Source: Sellimonas caecigallum (GTDB lineage: Bacteria; Bacillota; Clostridia; Lachnospirales; Lachnospiraceae). From it: a DNA stretch of 64,000 nucleotides. The DNA is taken from positions 248,001 to 312,000 of the forward strand of contig NZ_VIRV01000001.1 in the NCBI RefSeq assembly GCF_019754295.1, read 5' to 3'. Below are positions 1-7,873 of this stretch, one piece after another; within the stretch, counting starts at the first letter, position 1; every line of letters begins with the position of its first letter. Both the position numbers and the translations under genes were made by a program. The notes beneath the pieces are model-generated. The model worked only from the letters and a program-made list of their open reading frames with translations, ran no database searches and had not been told where the DNA came from.

Positions 1-132
1 TGGGTTATTAGTCGGTATGTCAGTATCAAACCATTTATATGAATGTTTGTAATCAGACTTATTTAACTGTTCTTCAATTTCTTTATCAGTATAAAAACTG
101 AATTGTTTAGTATATTGAAAATTCTTGCCCAT
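1..132 (-). CDS. Partial CDS of unknown function, N-terminal 44 residues, likely mobile-element gene
   Basis: The reading frame is open for 44 codons and runs off the left edge of the window. It begins MGKNFQYTKQFSF and continues with a hydrophilic, charged stretch (TDKEIEEQLNKSD). The start is well supported: AAAGGAG lies about 11 bases upstream of the ATG. I do not recognise the family. It follows the 46-residue membrane peptide by about 80 bases on the same strand, and both sit in AT-rich DNA next to the end of rlmD. This suggests the first genes of an integrated element reading away from the chromosome junction. That placement is inference; nothing in the 44 residues gives a function. Confidence 0.6.
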   Translation of the reverse strand, partial: MGKNFQYTKQFSFYTDKEIEEQLNKSDYKHSYKWFDTDIPTNNP

Positions 133-209
133 AAAATAGGTTTCTCCTTTGATGTTTTATTAAGATATTTTAATTATAGCACCCTCTATATAAACACCAA
201 AATAAAATT

Positions 210-350
210 TTATGTACCGATAATTTTGTTGAACAGTTCTAAGAGTACGTTTTTTACACCGCCAACATTGAACACCAATTCGACTAAGATAGTAACGACA
301 GTCGCTAGGGCAAGTACGCCCGTACATAATCGTTTCAATCTCTTTTTCAT
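210..350 (-). CDS. 46-residue single-pass membrane peptide of the putative integrated element
   Basis: The peptide starts MKKRLKRLCTGVLALATVV. A basic head is followed by one hydrophobic segment (about residues 9-27), then a short tail ending NKIIGT. The start at 350 is chosen because AAAGGAG sits about 11 bases upstream. A competing ATG at 360 in another frame lies only one base after that same site, so it is unlikely to be used. Codons look normal and the frame is closed by TAA. Small one-pass proteins like this are common near the start of transfer modules in Gram-positive conjugative elements, but I cannot assign a named family. The next gene (window edge) follows on the same strand. Confidence 0.65.
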   Translation of the reverse strand: MKKRLKRLCTGVLALATVVTILVELVFNVGGVKNVLLELFNKIIGT

Positions 351-414
351 AATGCTTCATGCTCCTTTCATTTTAGGTAAAAAATAGACGCTCATTTCTG
401 AACGTCTTACATTG

Positions 415-441
415 AAAAGGGATACTTTTTACAAGTACCCC
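415..441 (-). terminator. Attenuator-like hairpin upstream of the element's first small gene
   Basis: On the minus strand a 9-bp stem (one G-U pair) with a 5-base loop, GGGGTACTT / AAGTATCCC, is followed by TTTTC. It lies about 65 bases upstream of the small membrane gene and downstream of rlmD. It could end rlmD transcription or attenuate entry into the element. Confidence 0.5.
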
Positions 442-477
442 TCAAATTGAATATTTAGTTTCTTGTGTTCCCACACT

Positions 478-509
478 CTATATCAACAACTACTGAAACA
501 TTGATATAG
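478..509. repeat. 9-bp inverted repeat in the AT-rich junction region
   Basis: Perfect arms CTATATCAA (478-486) and TTGATATAG (501-509) are separated by 14 bases and followed on the plus strand by TTTTT. It sits between rlmD and the putative element genes. It may be a weak plus-strand terminator or a protein binding site near the element end. The rest of 360-592 shows no convincing coding frame. Confidence 0.4.
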
Positions 510-591
510 TTTTTAATCTCTTTATTTCGGATTTTATCGCCCTCACTCGTAAAGACGATATGTTTGAAAAAGTGCCTAAAATTAAGGATTT

Positions 592-1965
592 CTACATAGT
601 TCGTCTTTGTAGCAACACACAAGTCTCAACATGATATGTCCCTGGAAATAAATCCACGCAGCTTACTCTTTCGACTTTATACCCTCTTCCTGTGAGCATT
701 TCCAAGTCTCTTGCCAGGCTGGTCGGCTTGCATGAGATATAGACCATCGTGTCCACACCAAAATCAATGATTTTTTCCAACGCTTTTGGATGGACTCCAT
801 CGCGCGGAGGATCCAGGATGATGAGGTCCGGCACTTCCTGGAGATCGTCGATGACTTTCAGGACATCCCCAGCCCAGAAGCTGCAGTTTTCCAGATTGTT
901 CAGCGTGGCATTTTCACGGGCAGCTTCCACAGCTTCCTCCACGATCTCCACTCCTACCACTTTCTTTGCCACAGGTGCGACGATCTGGGCAATGGTTCCC
1001 GTACCGCTGTACAGGTCAAAGATGACTTTGTCTTTCGTCTCTCCGATATAGTCGCGCGCAGTTTGATACAGCACCTCAGCTCCAAGGGAGTTTGTCTGGA
1101 AGAAGGAAAATGGCGTGATCTTAAATTTTAATCCCAGCAGTTCTTCATAGAAGAAATCCTGTCCGAATAAGATTTCTGTCCCTTCATCTTTTACGACGTC
1201 CGCCAGGCTGTCATTCTTCGTGTGGAGGATGCCTGCGAATGTTCCGTCCAGTTCCAGGGCAAGAAGCGCGTCTTTCCATCCTTCCAGAAGTGCGTCTTCT
1301 CCTGTGTAAGTGGTCGTCGTTATGAGATCCACGAGGATTTCCTGCGTCTTTACTGCTTTTCTCACAAGCAGGTGGCGGAGATATCCTTCGTGGCGCATGC
1401 GATGATAGAATGGGACAGACTGGGCGGCAAAGTAATTCCGGGTGCACTCCAGTATTTTTCTGTAATCTTCATCCACGATCCGGCAGTCGGAGACGGTCAC
1501 AATATCATGGAAGCTTCCTCTCTTGTGCATACCGAGGGAGAGTGGTCCGTCTTTATATTCATCTCCGAAGGAGAATTCCATCTTGTTTCGATAACATTCC
1601 TTTACAGGACTTTCTTTGATTCCATCAAAGATATAGTTTGAGATTACCCCGTCAAGCAATTCTTTGACCTGGGCTTCTTTCAGCTTTAGTTGTTCTTCAT
1701 ATGGAAGATTCTGATAGGTGCAGCCGCCGCAGGCGCCAAAGTGCGGACATGGAGGCTGGATTTCCATTTCTGACGGCTCCACTACTTCCAGTATTCGCCC
1801 TTCTGCTTTTCCTTTTCTCACTTTATTGACAGAAACTTTTACTGTTTGGCCCGGGATGGCATTTTTTACAATGATTTCTTTCTCCTCTCCATCCACTTTT
1901 ACGATTCCCTTGTTGGGAAATTTTACGCAGCTTACGCGTCCTTCATATACGCTCCCTTTTTTCAT
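592..1965 (-). CDS. rlmD: 23S rRNA (uracil-5-)-methyltransferase, RlmD/RumA type
   Basis: SAM-dependent enzyme of the TrmA/RumA family that makes 5-methyluridine in 23S rRNA. An N-terminal TRAM domain (about residues 1-62) is followed by the iron-sulfur cysteines C73, C79 and C82 (motif CPHFGACGGC) and a likely fourth near 162. The SAM loop is FDLYSGTGT (about 317), then DPPRDG, the catalytic cysteine C412 in YISCKPTS, and the glutamate in HVET near 447. The protein ends abruptly a few residues after HVETCVLL with QRRTM. This region is a known integration target for conjugative elements. The AT-rich DNA beyond suggests that an inserted element supplies the last codons. The other name for Gram-positive members is rlmCD. 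Confidence 0.93.
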   Translation of the reverse strand: MKKGSVYEGRVSCVKFPNKGIVKVDGEEKEIIVKNAIPGQTVKVSVNKVRKGKAEGRILEVVEPSEMEIQPPCPHFGACGGCTYQNLPYEEQLKLKEAQVKELLDGVISNYIFDGIKESPVKECYRNKMEFSFGDEYKDGPLSLGMHKRGSFHDIVTVSDCRIVDEDYRKILECTRNYFAAQSVPFYHRMRHEGYLRHLLVRKAVKTQEILVDLITTTTYTGEDALLEGWKDALLALELDGTFAGILHTKNDSLADVVKDEGTEILFGQDFFYEELLGLKFKITPFSFFQTNSLGAEVLYQTARDYIGETKDKVIFDLYSGTGTIAQIVAPVAKKVVGVEIVEEAVEAARENATLNNLENCSFWAGDVLKVIDDLQEVPDLIILDPPRDGVHPKALEKIIDFGVDTMVYISCKPTSLARDLEMLTGRGYKVERVSCVDLFPGTYHVETCVLLQRRTM

Positions 1966-2037
1966 TCTGATTTATCACTCCTGTTTTTCTCTGTTTTTTC
2001 TATTTGTTATGGCTTTTTGCGGATTTGTTTCGCAGGA

Positions 2038-2073
2038 CAAAAAATAAGACAGGAAATCTGCTCCTGCCCTATT
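2038..2073 (-). terminator. Intrinsic terminator after the 82-residue membrane protein gene
   Basis: Minus-strand 11-bp stem (two G-U pairs) between 2043-2053 and 2063-2073, 9-base loop, followed by a T run. It separates this gene from rlmD downstream. Confidence 0.75.
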
Positions 2074-2098
2074 TCTCTTTCATCATTGTCGAAACGCT

Positions 2099-2347
2099 TT
2101 ATTCTACTTCATCGTCTTCGTTGAAAAAGTCATCGTCAAAATCATCATCGAAATCTTCTTCAAAGTCTTCCAGATAGTCCGGTGTAAAGAAAGAATACAC
2201 AGCGTAAGCAATCGCTGCAACGGCTGCAACAGCTCCTACGATAGCCAGTACCCAGACGATCACTTTTTTAGTCTTATCTTCATCCTTTTTCTGTAATAAC
2301 TCACTTAATTTGGAAGCTGCCATAATCTCTTCAAACTTTCCGCTCAT
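2099..2347 (-). CDS. Small membrane protein with a strongly acidic C-terminal tail
   Basis: 82 residues: a short soluble head (SKLSELLQKKDEDKTKK), one transmembrane segment (about residues 28-53, rich in Val/Ala/Ile), then a tail made almost only of Asp, Glu and Phe. The tail motif EDFDDDF is repeated. The topology rule (KTKK before the segment) predicts an outside or distal acidic tail. A GAGAGG-like site precedes the ATG. Similar small proteins occur next to pcrA in Lachnospiraceae as hypotheticals; I know no function. It is a monocistronic unit between pcrA and rlmD with its own terminator. The acidic low-complexity tail might bind cations or basic partners, but that is speculation. Confidence 0.75.
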   Translation of the reverse strand: MSGKFEEIMAASKLSELLQKKDEDKTKKVIVWVLAIVGAVAAVAAIAYAVYSFFTPDYLEDFEEDFDDDFDDDFFNEDDEVE

Positions 2348-2463
2348 GCTCCCTCTCCTTTCCGATGTGTTACCATCTAACGCTTACTTTGTTGCAATAA
2401 TTATACCACTATCATAATCATTTTGCCATCTTTTTATGTGAAATTTGATGTGTTTTCGGCGAT

Positions 2464-4710
2464 TTATTCTTCTATTTTCTGAAGTTTTGCAAATCCTGCA
2501 AACATTCGTTTCGTTCCTACCTGATCAAAATCAACCGTCACTTCGTAGTCTCGTCCGCCTTCTGTAATGGAAGTGACAAGCCCTTCTCCGAATTTCATAT
2601 GGCGCACTCGGTCTCCCACGTCATAGCCCGGACCCTTTTGACCTGCAACTTTAAACTGCTGTACCGGCTTTGTGACTCCTCCAAACGCTTGTGTCCGAAA
2701 TGCCTCTTTTGCCTTCGCGTAGACGTCATTTTTCGGAATATCCATGTTTTTCTTCTCTTCGAGACGTCCGGTGCCGGTGTTTAAAAGCGTGATCGGGATT
2801 TCTTTCAGGAATCGGGACAGATTGTTGTACTGTGTCGTTCCGTGAACCATCCTGCGTCTTGCACTTGTGAGTGTCAAGTCATCCATAGCCCTCGTGATTC
2901 CAACGTAGCAAAGTCTGCGCTCTTCTTCCAGCTCCATCGGATCATCGGCTGTGATCGTCATATAGCTCGGGAAAAGCCCGTCCTCCATACCTGCCAGAAA
3001 GACGTATGGGAACTCCAGTCCCTTTGCGCTGTGAAGTGTCATCAGCACGACATAATCGCTTGTCTCATCCAGGTTGTCAATATCTGCCACGAGAGCAACT
3101 TCTTCCAGAAAACCTCCAAGCGTCGGCTTTTCGTCTGTCTCTTCACAGCTTTCAATATAGGCGGCCATTTTATTTCGCAGTTCGTCCACGTTTTCGATCC
3201 GGCTCTCCGCGTCTTCGCCATCGATATCCCGCAAATAGTCTTCATACTCGATCGTATCGATGATCTCATTGAGAAGCTCCAAAAGATCCATCGTTCCTGC
3301 CTCTGCCCGGAAGTGTTCGATCAAAGCGGCGAATGATTCCAGCTTCGGGAGGCTTCGCCCGATACCAGGAATCAGATCTGCCGCCAGGAGTGCTTCGTAA
3401 AAACTGATTTCTTTTTCAGCCGCATATTCCTGCACCCGGTTGATGGATGTCTGTCCGATCCCTCTTTTGGGCACGTTGATGATACGGCGCACTGCCAAAT
3501 CATCTCTTCCATTTTCGATAGTCCTCAGATAGGCAAGAAGGTCTTTGATTTCCCGCCTTGCATAAAAATTCACGCCTCCGATGATTTTGTAAGGAATGTT
3601 TGCCGTCACGAACCGTTCTTCAAAAAGACGGGATTGTGCATTAGTCCGGTACAAAACAGCAAACTGATTGTATGAAGCGTTCTGGGACTGTGTCTTCCCC
3701 TTGATCGTGCTTACAATATAGTCTGCCTCGTCGTACGCTGTGTCAAACTGACGGAACGTGATCTTTTCTCCCGCGTCTTTCTCCGTCCACAGTTTTTTCT
3801 CTTTTCGCCCTACGTTGTGGCTGATGACCGCATTTGCCGCATCCAGGATATTTCCGGTAGAACGGTAATTTTGTTCCAGCTTGATGACTTTTGCATCCTG
3901 GAATACGTCCTCAAAACTCAGGATATTCTTGATGTTTGCCCCGCGGAATTTGTAGATGGACTGATCGTCGTCACCCACCACACAGAGGTTCCTGTATTTT
4001 GAGGAGAGAAGACGGATCAGTTCAAACTGCGCCGTGTTCGTATCCTGATACTCGTCTACCATGATATAGCGAAAACGCTCCTGGTAATAATCCAGCACAT
4101 CCGGCTGTGTCTGGAAGAGCTGGACTGTGCGCAGAAGAAGATCGTCAAAATCCAGTGCATTGTTTGCCCTGAGCTGCTTTTCATATTCTTCGTACACTTC
4201 TGCAATCTTCTTTTTTCCAAAGTCTCCCCCTGCATTCAGGAGATATTCCTTTGGTGTGATCAATTCATCCTTTGCCGCAGAGATAGCTGCCAGGAGACTT
4301 CTTTCTTTATAAATTTTTGTGTCCACCTGGAGATATCTGCACACATCTTTCATCAGCGATTTCTGGTCGTCTGCGTCATAAATAGTAAAGCTGGTATCGT
4401 ATCCCAGACGGTCGATAAATCTCCTGAGAATACGTACACACGCAGAATGGAACGTGCTGACCCATATACTTTCCGAACCAAACCCTACGATTTTGTCCAC
4501 ACGTTCTCTCATTTCCCCTGCTGCTTTGTTCGTAAATGTGATAGCCAGGATATTCCACGGATTGATTCCTTTTTCTTCTATCAGGTAAGCGATCCGGTGT
4601 GTCAGGACTCTTGTCTTCCCGGATCCTGCACCTGCGAGGATCAAAAGCGGCCCCTCTGTATGCAAGACCGCCTCTTTTTGTTTCTCATTCAATGAATCGT
4701 AAATACTCAT
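2464..4710 (-). CDS. pcrA: ATP-dependent 3'-5' DNA helicase PcrA/UvrD
   Basis: Superfamily 1A helicase that acts in repair, displacement of stalled complexes and plasmid rolling-circle replication. About 748 residues, normal for PcrA. Q-motif (LNEKQKEAV), Walker A GAGSGKT (about 27-33), Walker B in MVDEYQDTN, QNYRS, TLHSAKGLEF and VGITRA are all present. The C-terminal segment ends in a YDVGDRVRHMKFGEG tudor-like module that binds RNA polymerase in PcrA homologues. The start MSIYDSLNEKQ is preferred: CAGGAG lies about 10 bases upstream, whereas the longer frame starts upstream of this without a site. A good promoter lies just upstream. Confidence 0.96.
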   Translation of the reverse strand: MSIYDSLNEKQKEAVLHTEGPLLILAGAGSGKTRVLTHRIAYLIEEKGINPWNILAITFTNKAAGEMRERVDKIVGFGSESIWVSTFHSACVRILRRFIDRLGYDTSFTIYDADDQKSLMKDVCRYLQVDTKIYKERSLLAAISAAKDELITPKEYLLNAGGDFGKKKIAEVYEEYEKQLRANNALDFDDLLLRTVQLFQTQPDVLDYYQERFRYIMVDEYQDTNTAQFELIRLLSSKYRNLCVVGDDDQSIYKFRGANIKNILSFEDVFQDAKVIKLEQNYRSTGNILDAANAVISHNVGRKEKKLWTEKDAGEKITFRQFDTAYDEADYIVSTIKGKTQSQNASYNQFAVLYRTNAQSRLFEERFVTANIPYKIIGGVNFYARREIKDLLAYLRTIENGRDDLAVRRIINVPKRGIGQTSINRVQEYAAEKEISFYEALLAADLIPGIGRSLPKLESFAALIEHFRAEAGTMDLLELLNEIIDTIEYEDYLRDIDGEDAESRIENVDELRNKMAAYIESCEETDEKPTLGGFLEEVALVADIDNLDETSDYVVLMTLHSAKGLEFPYVFLAGMEDGLFPSYMTITADDPMELEEERRLCYVGITRAMDDLTLTSARRRMVHGTTQYNNLSRFLKEIPITLLNTGTGRLEEKKNMDIPKNDVYAKAKEAFRTQAFGGVTKPVQQFKVAGQKGPGYDVGDRVRHMKFGEGLVTSITEGGRDYEVTVDFDQVGTKRMFAGFAKLQKIEE

Positions 4711-4742
4711 TCTATGTACTCCTGTGTCATTTTGATTGTTCC

Positions 4743-4772
4743 AGTATACCACACGTCTGTTCGGTCTGTAAA
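4743..4772 (-). promoter_or_regulatory. Sigma-A promoter for pcrA
   Basis: Minus strand: -35 TTTACA (4767-4772), 18-base spacer, -10 TATACT (4743-4748). It lies about 35 bases before the chosen pcrA start. Confidence 0.7.
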
Positions 4773-4826
4773 GCATGCGAGATCAAACTCCCACACTGCC
4801 TTTACAAAAAGCTTTCTACAATTTTC

Positions 4827-4855
4827 TTGCCATCTAGTATCAAAAACTATATAAT
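4827..4855 (+). promoter_or_regulatory. Sigma-A promoter for the DUF1836 gene
   Basis: Plus strand: -35 TTGCCA (4827-4832), 17-base spacer, perfect -10 TATAAT (4850-4855). The transcript would start about 30 bases before the start codon. It is divergent from the pcrA promoter. Confidence 0.8.
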
Positions 4856-4891
4856 GTATATATTGAGATTTACAGGAATGAGGTATGCAAT

Positions 4892-5488
4892 ATGACGATT
4901 AAGACAGACGACTTGCTGAATAGTATTTTAGAGAGCCTCTCTCGCATTGATTATATCCATTCGGGCGAGATTCCGAATATAGATCTTTATATGGACCAGG
5001 TTACCACGTTTATGGAAAAACAGCTCGAATCCACAAAACGGTATCCGCAGGACAAGATCCTCACAAAAACCATGATCAACAATTATGCAAAAAATGATCT
5101 TCTCCCGCCGCCGGTCAAGAAGAAGTATTCCAAAGAGCATGTGCTGATCCTGATTTTTATCTATTATTTTAAAAATATTCTTTCCATACGGGACATCGAT
5201 CTCCTCTTGAAGCCGCTTACGGAAAAGTATTTTGGTAAAGACGCGGATTTTGATCTCTCCTCTGTATATGAGGAAGTCTGCCAGATGGAGAAGAACCGCG
5301 TACAGTCTGTACAGGATGATATTACCGCGCTCTGGGCACAGGCATCGGAAAGCTACGCGGATGCACCGGAAGAAGACCGGGAGATGCTTCAGCTTTTTGC
5401 TTTTATCTGCTCTCTTAGTTTTGACGTCTACATCAAAAAGCAGATCATCGAGAAAGTCATCGATTCCTTCCCGACATCCAGGCATTAA
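4892..5488 (+). CDS. DUF1836 family protein, putative MerR-like DNA-binding regulator
   Basis: 198 residues of the DUF1836 family. The hallmark segment runs from about residue 46 (RYPQDKILTKTMINNYAKNDLLPPPVKKKYSKEH) to 90; it resembles the winged helix-turn-helix of MerR-type regulators (activation by choosing a growth state, then LIFIYYFKNILSIRDI). The C-terminal half is helical and has no recognisable effector site. Members are widespread in Clostridia and have no settled role. The gene stands alone on the plus strand, divergent from pcrA, with its own promoter and a strong terminator behind it. Calling it a transcription factor is inference from the fold prediction. Confidence 0.85.
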   Translation: MTIKTDDLLNSILESLSRIDYIHSGEIPNIDLYMDQVTTFMEKQLESTKRYPQDKILTKTMINNYAKNDLLPPPVKKKYSKEHVLILIFIYYFKNILSIRDIDLLLKPLTEKYFGKDADFDLSSVYEEVCQMEKNRVQSVQDDITALWAQASESYADAPEEDREMLQLFAFICSLSFDVYIKKQIIEKVIDSFPTSRH

Positions 5489-5505
5489 ACAACATGCTTC
5501 ATAAC

Positions 5506-5536
5506 AAAAGACGCCGGAACAAACCGGCGTCTTTTT
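5506..5536. terminator. Bidirectional terminator between DUF1836 and yerC
   Basis: Arms AGACGCCGG (5509-5517) and CCGGCGTCT (5524-5532) with A and T runs on both sides, serving two convergent genes. Confidence 0.9.
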
Positions 5537-5538
5537 AC

Positions 5539-5832
5539 TTACTCTTTATTTTCAAGCCTTTTAAATACCATATCATATCCGTCATTTCCGTAATTTAAAG
5601 AACGATTCACACGACTGATGGTGGCTGTCGATGCACCTGTCTTCTCTGCGATTTCAAGATAGGTTTTTTGCTCTCTCAGCATCTTGGCAACCTCAAACCG
5701 CTGTGATAAGGAAAGCAGCTCATTGATCGTACAGATATCTTCAAAGAAAATATAGCACTCTTCCTTATCCTTCAGGCTTAAAATGGCTTCAAATAAACTG
5801 TCCACAGCATCTGTTTTAATTTTTCTACTCAT
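5539..5832 (-). CDS. TrpR-related protein YerC/YecD
   Basis: 97-residue member of the YerC/YecD family, a TrpR-like all-helical DNA-binding fold. The helix-turn-helix is clear: LSQRFEVAKMLREQKTYLEIAEKTGASTATISRVNRSL (about residues 42-79). No tryptophan operon genes are nearby, and Gram-positive members usually lie near pcrA or purine genes, so the effector is unknown. The start is supported by GGAGGG about 8 bases upstream and a promoter at 5879-5907. The downstream side is closed by the shared terminator. Confidence 0.88.
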   Translation of the reverse strand: MSRKIKTDAVDSLFEAILSLKDKEECYIFFEDICTINELLSLSQRFEVAKMLREQKTYLEIAEKTGASTATISRVNRSLNYGNDGYDMVFKRLENKE

Positions 5833-5878
5833 ATCTACCCTCCGTGAATTATTCGGGCAAGTTTTTCTGCCATAACTT

Positions 5879-5907
5879 ATTTTAGCACACTAAATTTATA
5901 AAGTCCA
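5879..5907 (-). promoter_or_regulatory. Probable promoter for yerC
   Basis: Minus strand: -35 TGGACT (5902-5907), 17-base spacer, extended -10 TGCTAAAAT (hexamer at 5879-5884). Confidence 0.55.
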
Positions 5908-5918
5908 GTGTTTTTAAG

Positions 5919-6638
5919 CTATCCCTGCTTTTTCAGAAGAGACTGAAACTTTTCGTATGATGTGGTAGATATCAGTTTTTCCGGGAAATCCACTTCCTCA
6001 AGAATCTTCTTTACATACTTAAAATTCCCGGCATCGTCTTCGACATGGGCATCACTGCCTGTTGTAATATATACCTCTTCTTTTTTACAGATTTCCAGCA
6101 TTTCTTTTGCATTTGCCCAGGTATTGACACGGAATCCACCTGGCCGGAGGGAAGAATTATTGACTTCCAGGAGAGTGTGTGTTTCTTTGGCGGCACGCAC
6201 AAGCTTTTCGTAATCTACCGGAATCCTTCCATCATCCGGATGTCCGATAATATGAATATACGGATTTTTCATCGCATTCAGATATGCGTTTGTATTTTCC
6301 TCCCGTGTCTTTCCTTCTCCGTAGCAAAGTCCGTGGATGCTGGCAATCACAATATCCATAGTTCTCAGGATTCCCTGCGGAAGATCTACTGTCCCATTCT
6401 CATCCATAATATTCAACTCCACTCCCATCATCAATGAGAAATGGCCTCTTTTTCTCGGTATGACTGCATAGTTCTGAAAATAGATCTCTGAACAAGTTCC
6501 CGGCATTTTGGGCGCGTGTTCCGTGATGGCCATCCCTTCCAGTCCTCTCTCTATCCCCGCCAGGATCATCTCTTTCATCGTACTGTATGCATGTCCGCTT
6601 GCGATTGTGTGTGAATGAGTGTCCACTGCGATCTTCAT
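5919..6638 (-). CDS. PHP-domain phosphatase, YcdX-like
   Basis: About 239 residues of the polymerase-and-histidinol-phosphatase fold, a trinuclear metal phosphoesterase. Metal ligands are visible: DTHSHT near the N-terminus, then TEHAP (about residue 41), VELN, ASIHG, HPDD and the final TGSDAH (about 195). YcdX homologues hydrolyse phosphate monoesters; the natural substrate is not known. The chosen start MKIAVDTHSHT follows AAGGAAAAGAAA closely. The longer frame would add a lysine-rich, low-complexity head without a site, so it is rejected. It is a single gene transcribed divergently from the next small gene. Confidence 0.88.
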   Translation of the reverse strand: MKIAVDTHSHTIASGHAYSTMKEMILAGIERGLEGMAITEHAPKMPGTCSEIYFQNYAVIPRKRGHFSLMMGVELNIMDENGTVDLPQGILRTMDIVIASIHGLCYGEGKTREENTNAYLNAMKNPYIHIIGHPDDGRIPVDYEKLVRAAKETHTLLEVNNSSLRPGGFRVNTWANAKEMLEICKKEEVYITTGSDAHVEDDAGNFKYVKKILEEVDFPEKLISTTSYEKFQSLLKKQG

Positions 6639-6764
6639 TTTCTTTTCCTTCTTTCTTTTCTTTGCTTTCTTCTGTTTTGTTAACAGTGTAACACATTTCT
6701 TTTTCCAGTACAAACCTCACATATTTTTCCTGATTTCGCAGAAACTGTTAGTGAGGTGATAAAA

Positions 6765-6968
6765 TTGCAGAACAAAGAGAACTCAAAAGACCAGAAGCGA
6801 ATCATTGACTCCTATGACTACCTCGCCAATTCCGCTTCTGCCAACGACTGTACCGGACTGATTCCATCTGCTCCCCAATCCAGAGCAGAGCTTGAATCCT
6901 ACGAGGAAGTTTACGCATTTGTACCTCCGGAAGTGCCAAAAAAAGAGACAGAAAAAAAGAGCGGCTGA
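6765..6968 (+). CDS. Small conserved hypothetical protein with IDSYDYLANSAS...DCTGLIP motif
   Basis: 67 residues if it starts at TTG 6765, which has GAGGTGA placed 5-6 bases upstream. A GTG at 6756 lies within that site and is less likely. The core reads IIDSYDYLANSAS, then DCTGLIP, then SYEEVYAFVP; the ends are charged and probably disordered. I recall the same core in other Clostridia as an unnamed family, but I know no function. There is no transmembrane segment or signal peptide. The 5' arm of the downstream terminator lies inside the last codons, so gene end and terminator overlap. It is divergent from the PHP phosphatase. Confidence 0.7.
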   Translation: MQNKENSKDQKRIIDSYDYLANSASANDCTGLIPSAPQSRAELESYEEVYAFVPPEVPKKETEKKSG

Positions 6969-6988
6969 AAAAGGTGCCGCTCTTTTTG
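6952..6988. terminator. Bidirectional terminator between two convergent genes
   Basis: Arms AGAGCGGC (6958-6965) and GCCGCTCT (6976-6983), with an A run before and T run after. It serves the small plus-strand gene and the lipoprotein gene on the other strand. Confidence 0.85.
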
Positions 6989-6999
6989 ATTGGTCTTGT

Positions 7000-7677
7000 C
7001 TATGGATTTGCAATTTCCTCCACTCCTGTCATGTCCAGAAGGGAAAGGAACAGTTCCCTGGCCTCTGTCTCCGGAATTTCCCAGACATTCTTTTCCGCTG
7101 TTTCTTTCACATGCACGACTTTTTTGACTGCCTCCCCGTATGAGAGATTTGCCAGCGTGCCATTCAGTGTTTCATAGAGCATCTGTCCGATCGTTTCTGT
7201 AATCTCCTGGTCAGACGGTACTTGCTGATTCTGCATGGCTGCCTGCTCTACCTGTGCTGTATACTCCTGCACCTTCTGATTCAGCGTATCTTTGACTCCG
7301 TCAAACACTTTAATAGGCTGGACAGATACTTCCACTGTAAAATTCCCATCCTCATCTTCTTTCGCTTCCCCCACTTCATATTTTGTCTCTTTTAGAAGAG
7401 AAGCTACATACTCTTTGTACTTTGTCAGCAATTCTTCGGAAACGCCGAGAGCTTCAAATTCCTGCATCTCCGTATCGATAAAATTATCGTACTGCTTTTT
7501 GGCTTCTTCTTTACTGCTTTTTGTAAATTCCTCGTATTTTTCTGTCTCGCCCCTTGTCCCTGCGTCCAAAACAGCTTTCGTATATCCGGAGGCGTCAAAC
7601 TTTTCCCCACACCCCGCTGCCAAAAGGACTGTGCAGGACAAAAGAAACGCAAGACCTCGTTTTACATATTTTTTCAT
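7000..7677 (-). CDS. Secreted lipoprotein of the DUF5105-like group
   Basis: 225 residues. A signal peptide with lipobox (LLSCTVLLAAGC, acylated cysteine near residue 22) predicts anchoring to the outer face of the membrane. The mature part is helical and charged (GYTKAVLDAGTRGETEKYEEF), rich in Glu/Lys, and has a repeated-helix look typical of Clostridial lipoproteins in this group. No catalytic motif is visible. The start is set by AAAGGTG upstream of ATG 7677; a longer in-frame extension encodes no signal sequence. It is divergent from the substrate-binding lipoprotein gene, but nothing shows that the two act together. Confidence 0.75.
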   Translation of the reverse strand: MKKYVKRGLAFLLSCTVLLAAGCGEKFDASGYTKAVLDAGTRGETEKYEEFTKSSKEEAKKQYDNFIDTEMQEFEALGVSEELLTKYKEYVASLLKETKYEVGEAKEDEDGNFTVEVSVQPIKVFDGVKDTLNQKVQEYTAQVEQAAMQNQQVPSDQEITETIGQMLYETLNGTLANLSYGEAVKKVVHVKETAEKNVWEIPETEARELFLSLLDMTGVEEIANP

Positions 7678-7873
7678 ATCAATTACACCTTTCCTGTATT
7701 TCTTTTGCTGTGATTCTATTCTGTCTCTTACTGTTACAAAACAGACTATAACATGGGAAACAGCGATTTGCAAGCCCACTGTCCTGCAAAATGGCGGTTC
7801 CTGCAAAGTCCGCGCACATCTGTCTCCTTTTGGCATACTGTAATCTTAGAAATAATGAACAGTGGAGGTATTT

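Noticed and set aside
160-360. A 66-residue minus-strand frame starting at ATG 360
   Set aside because: Its ATG lies one base behind the AAAGGAG site, too close. The second ATG at 350 has proper spacing and gives a membrane peptide of natural composition.
103-387. A 94-residue plus-strand frame in the AT-rich left end
   Set aside because: It runs opposite the membrane peptide, lacks a ribosome binding site and has no recognisable pattern.
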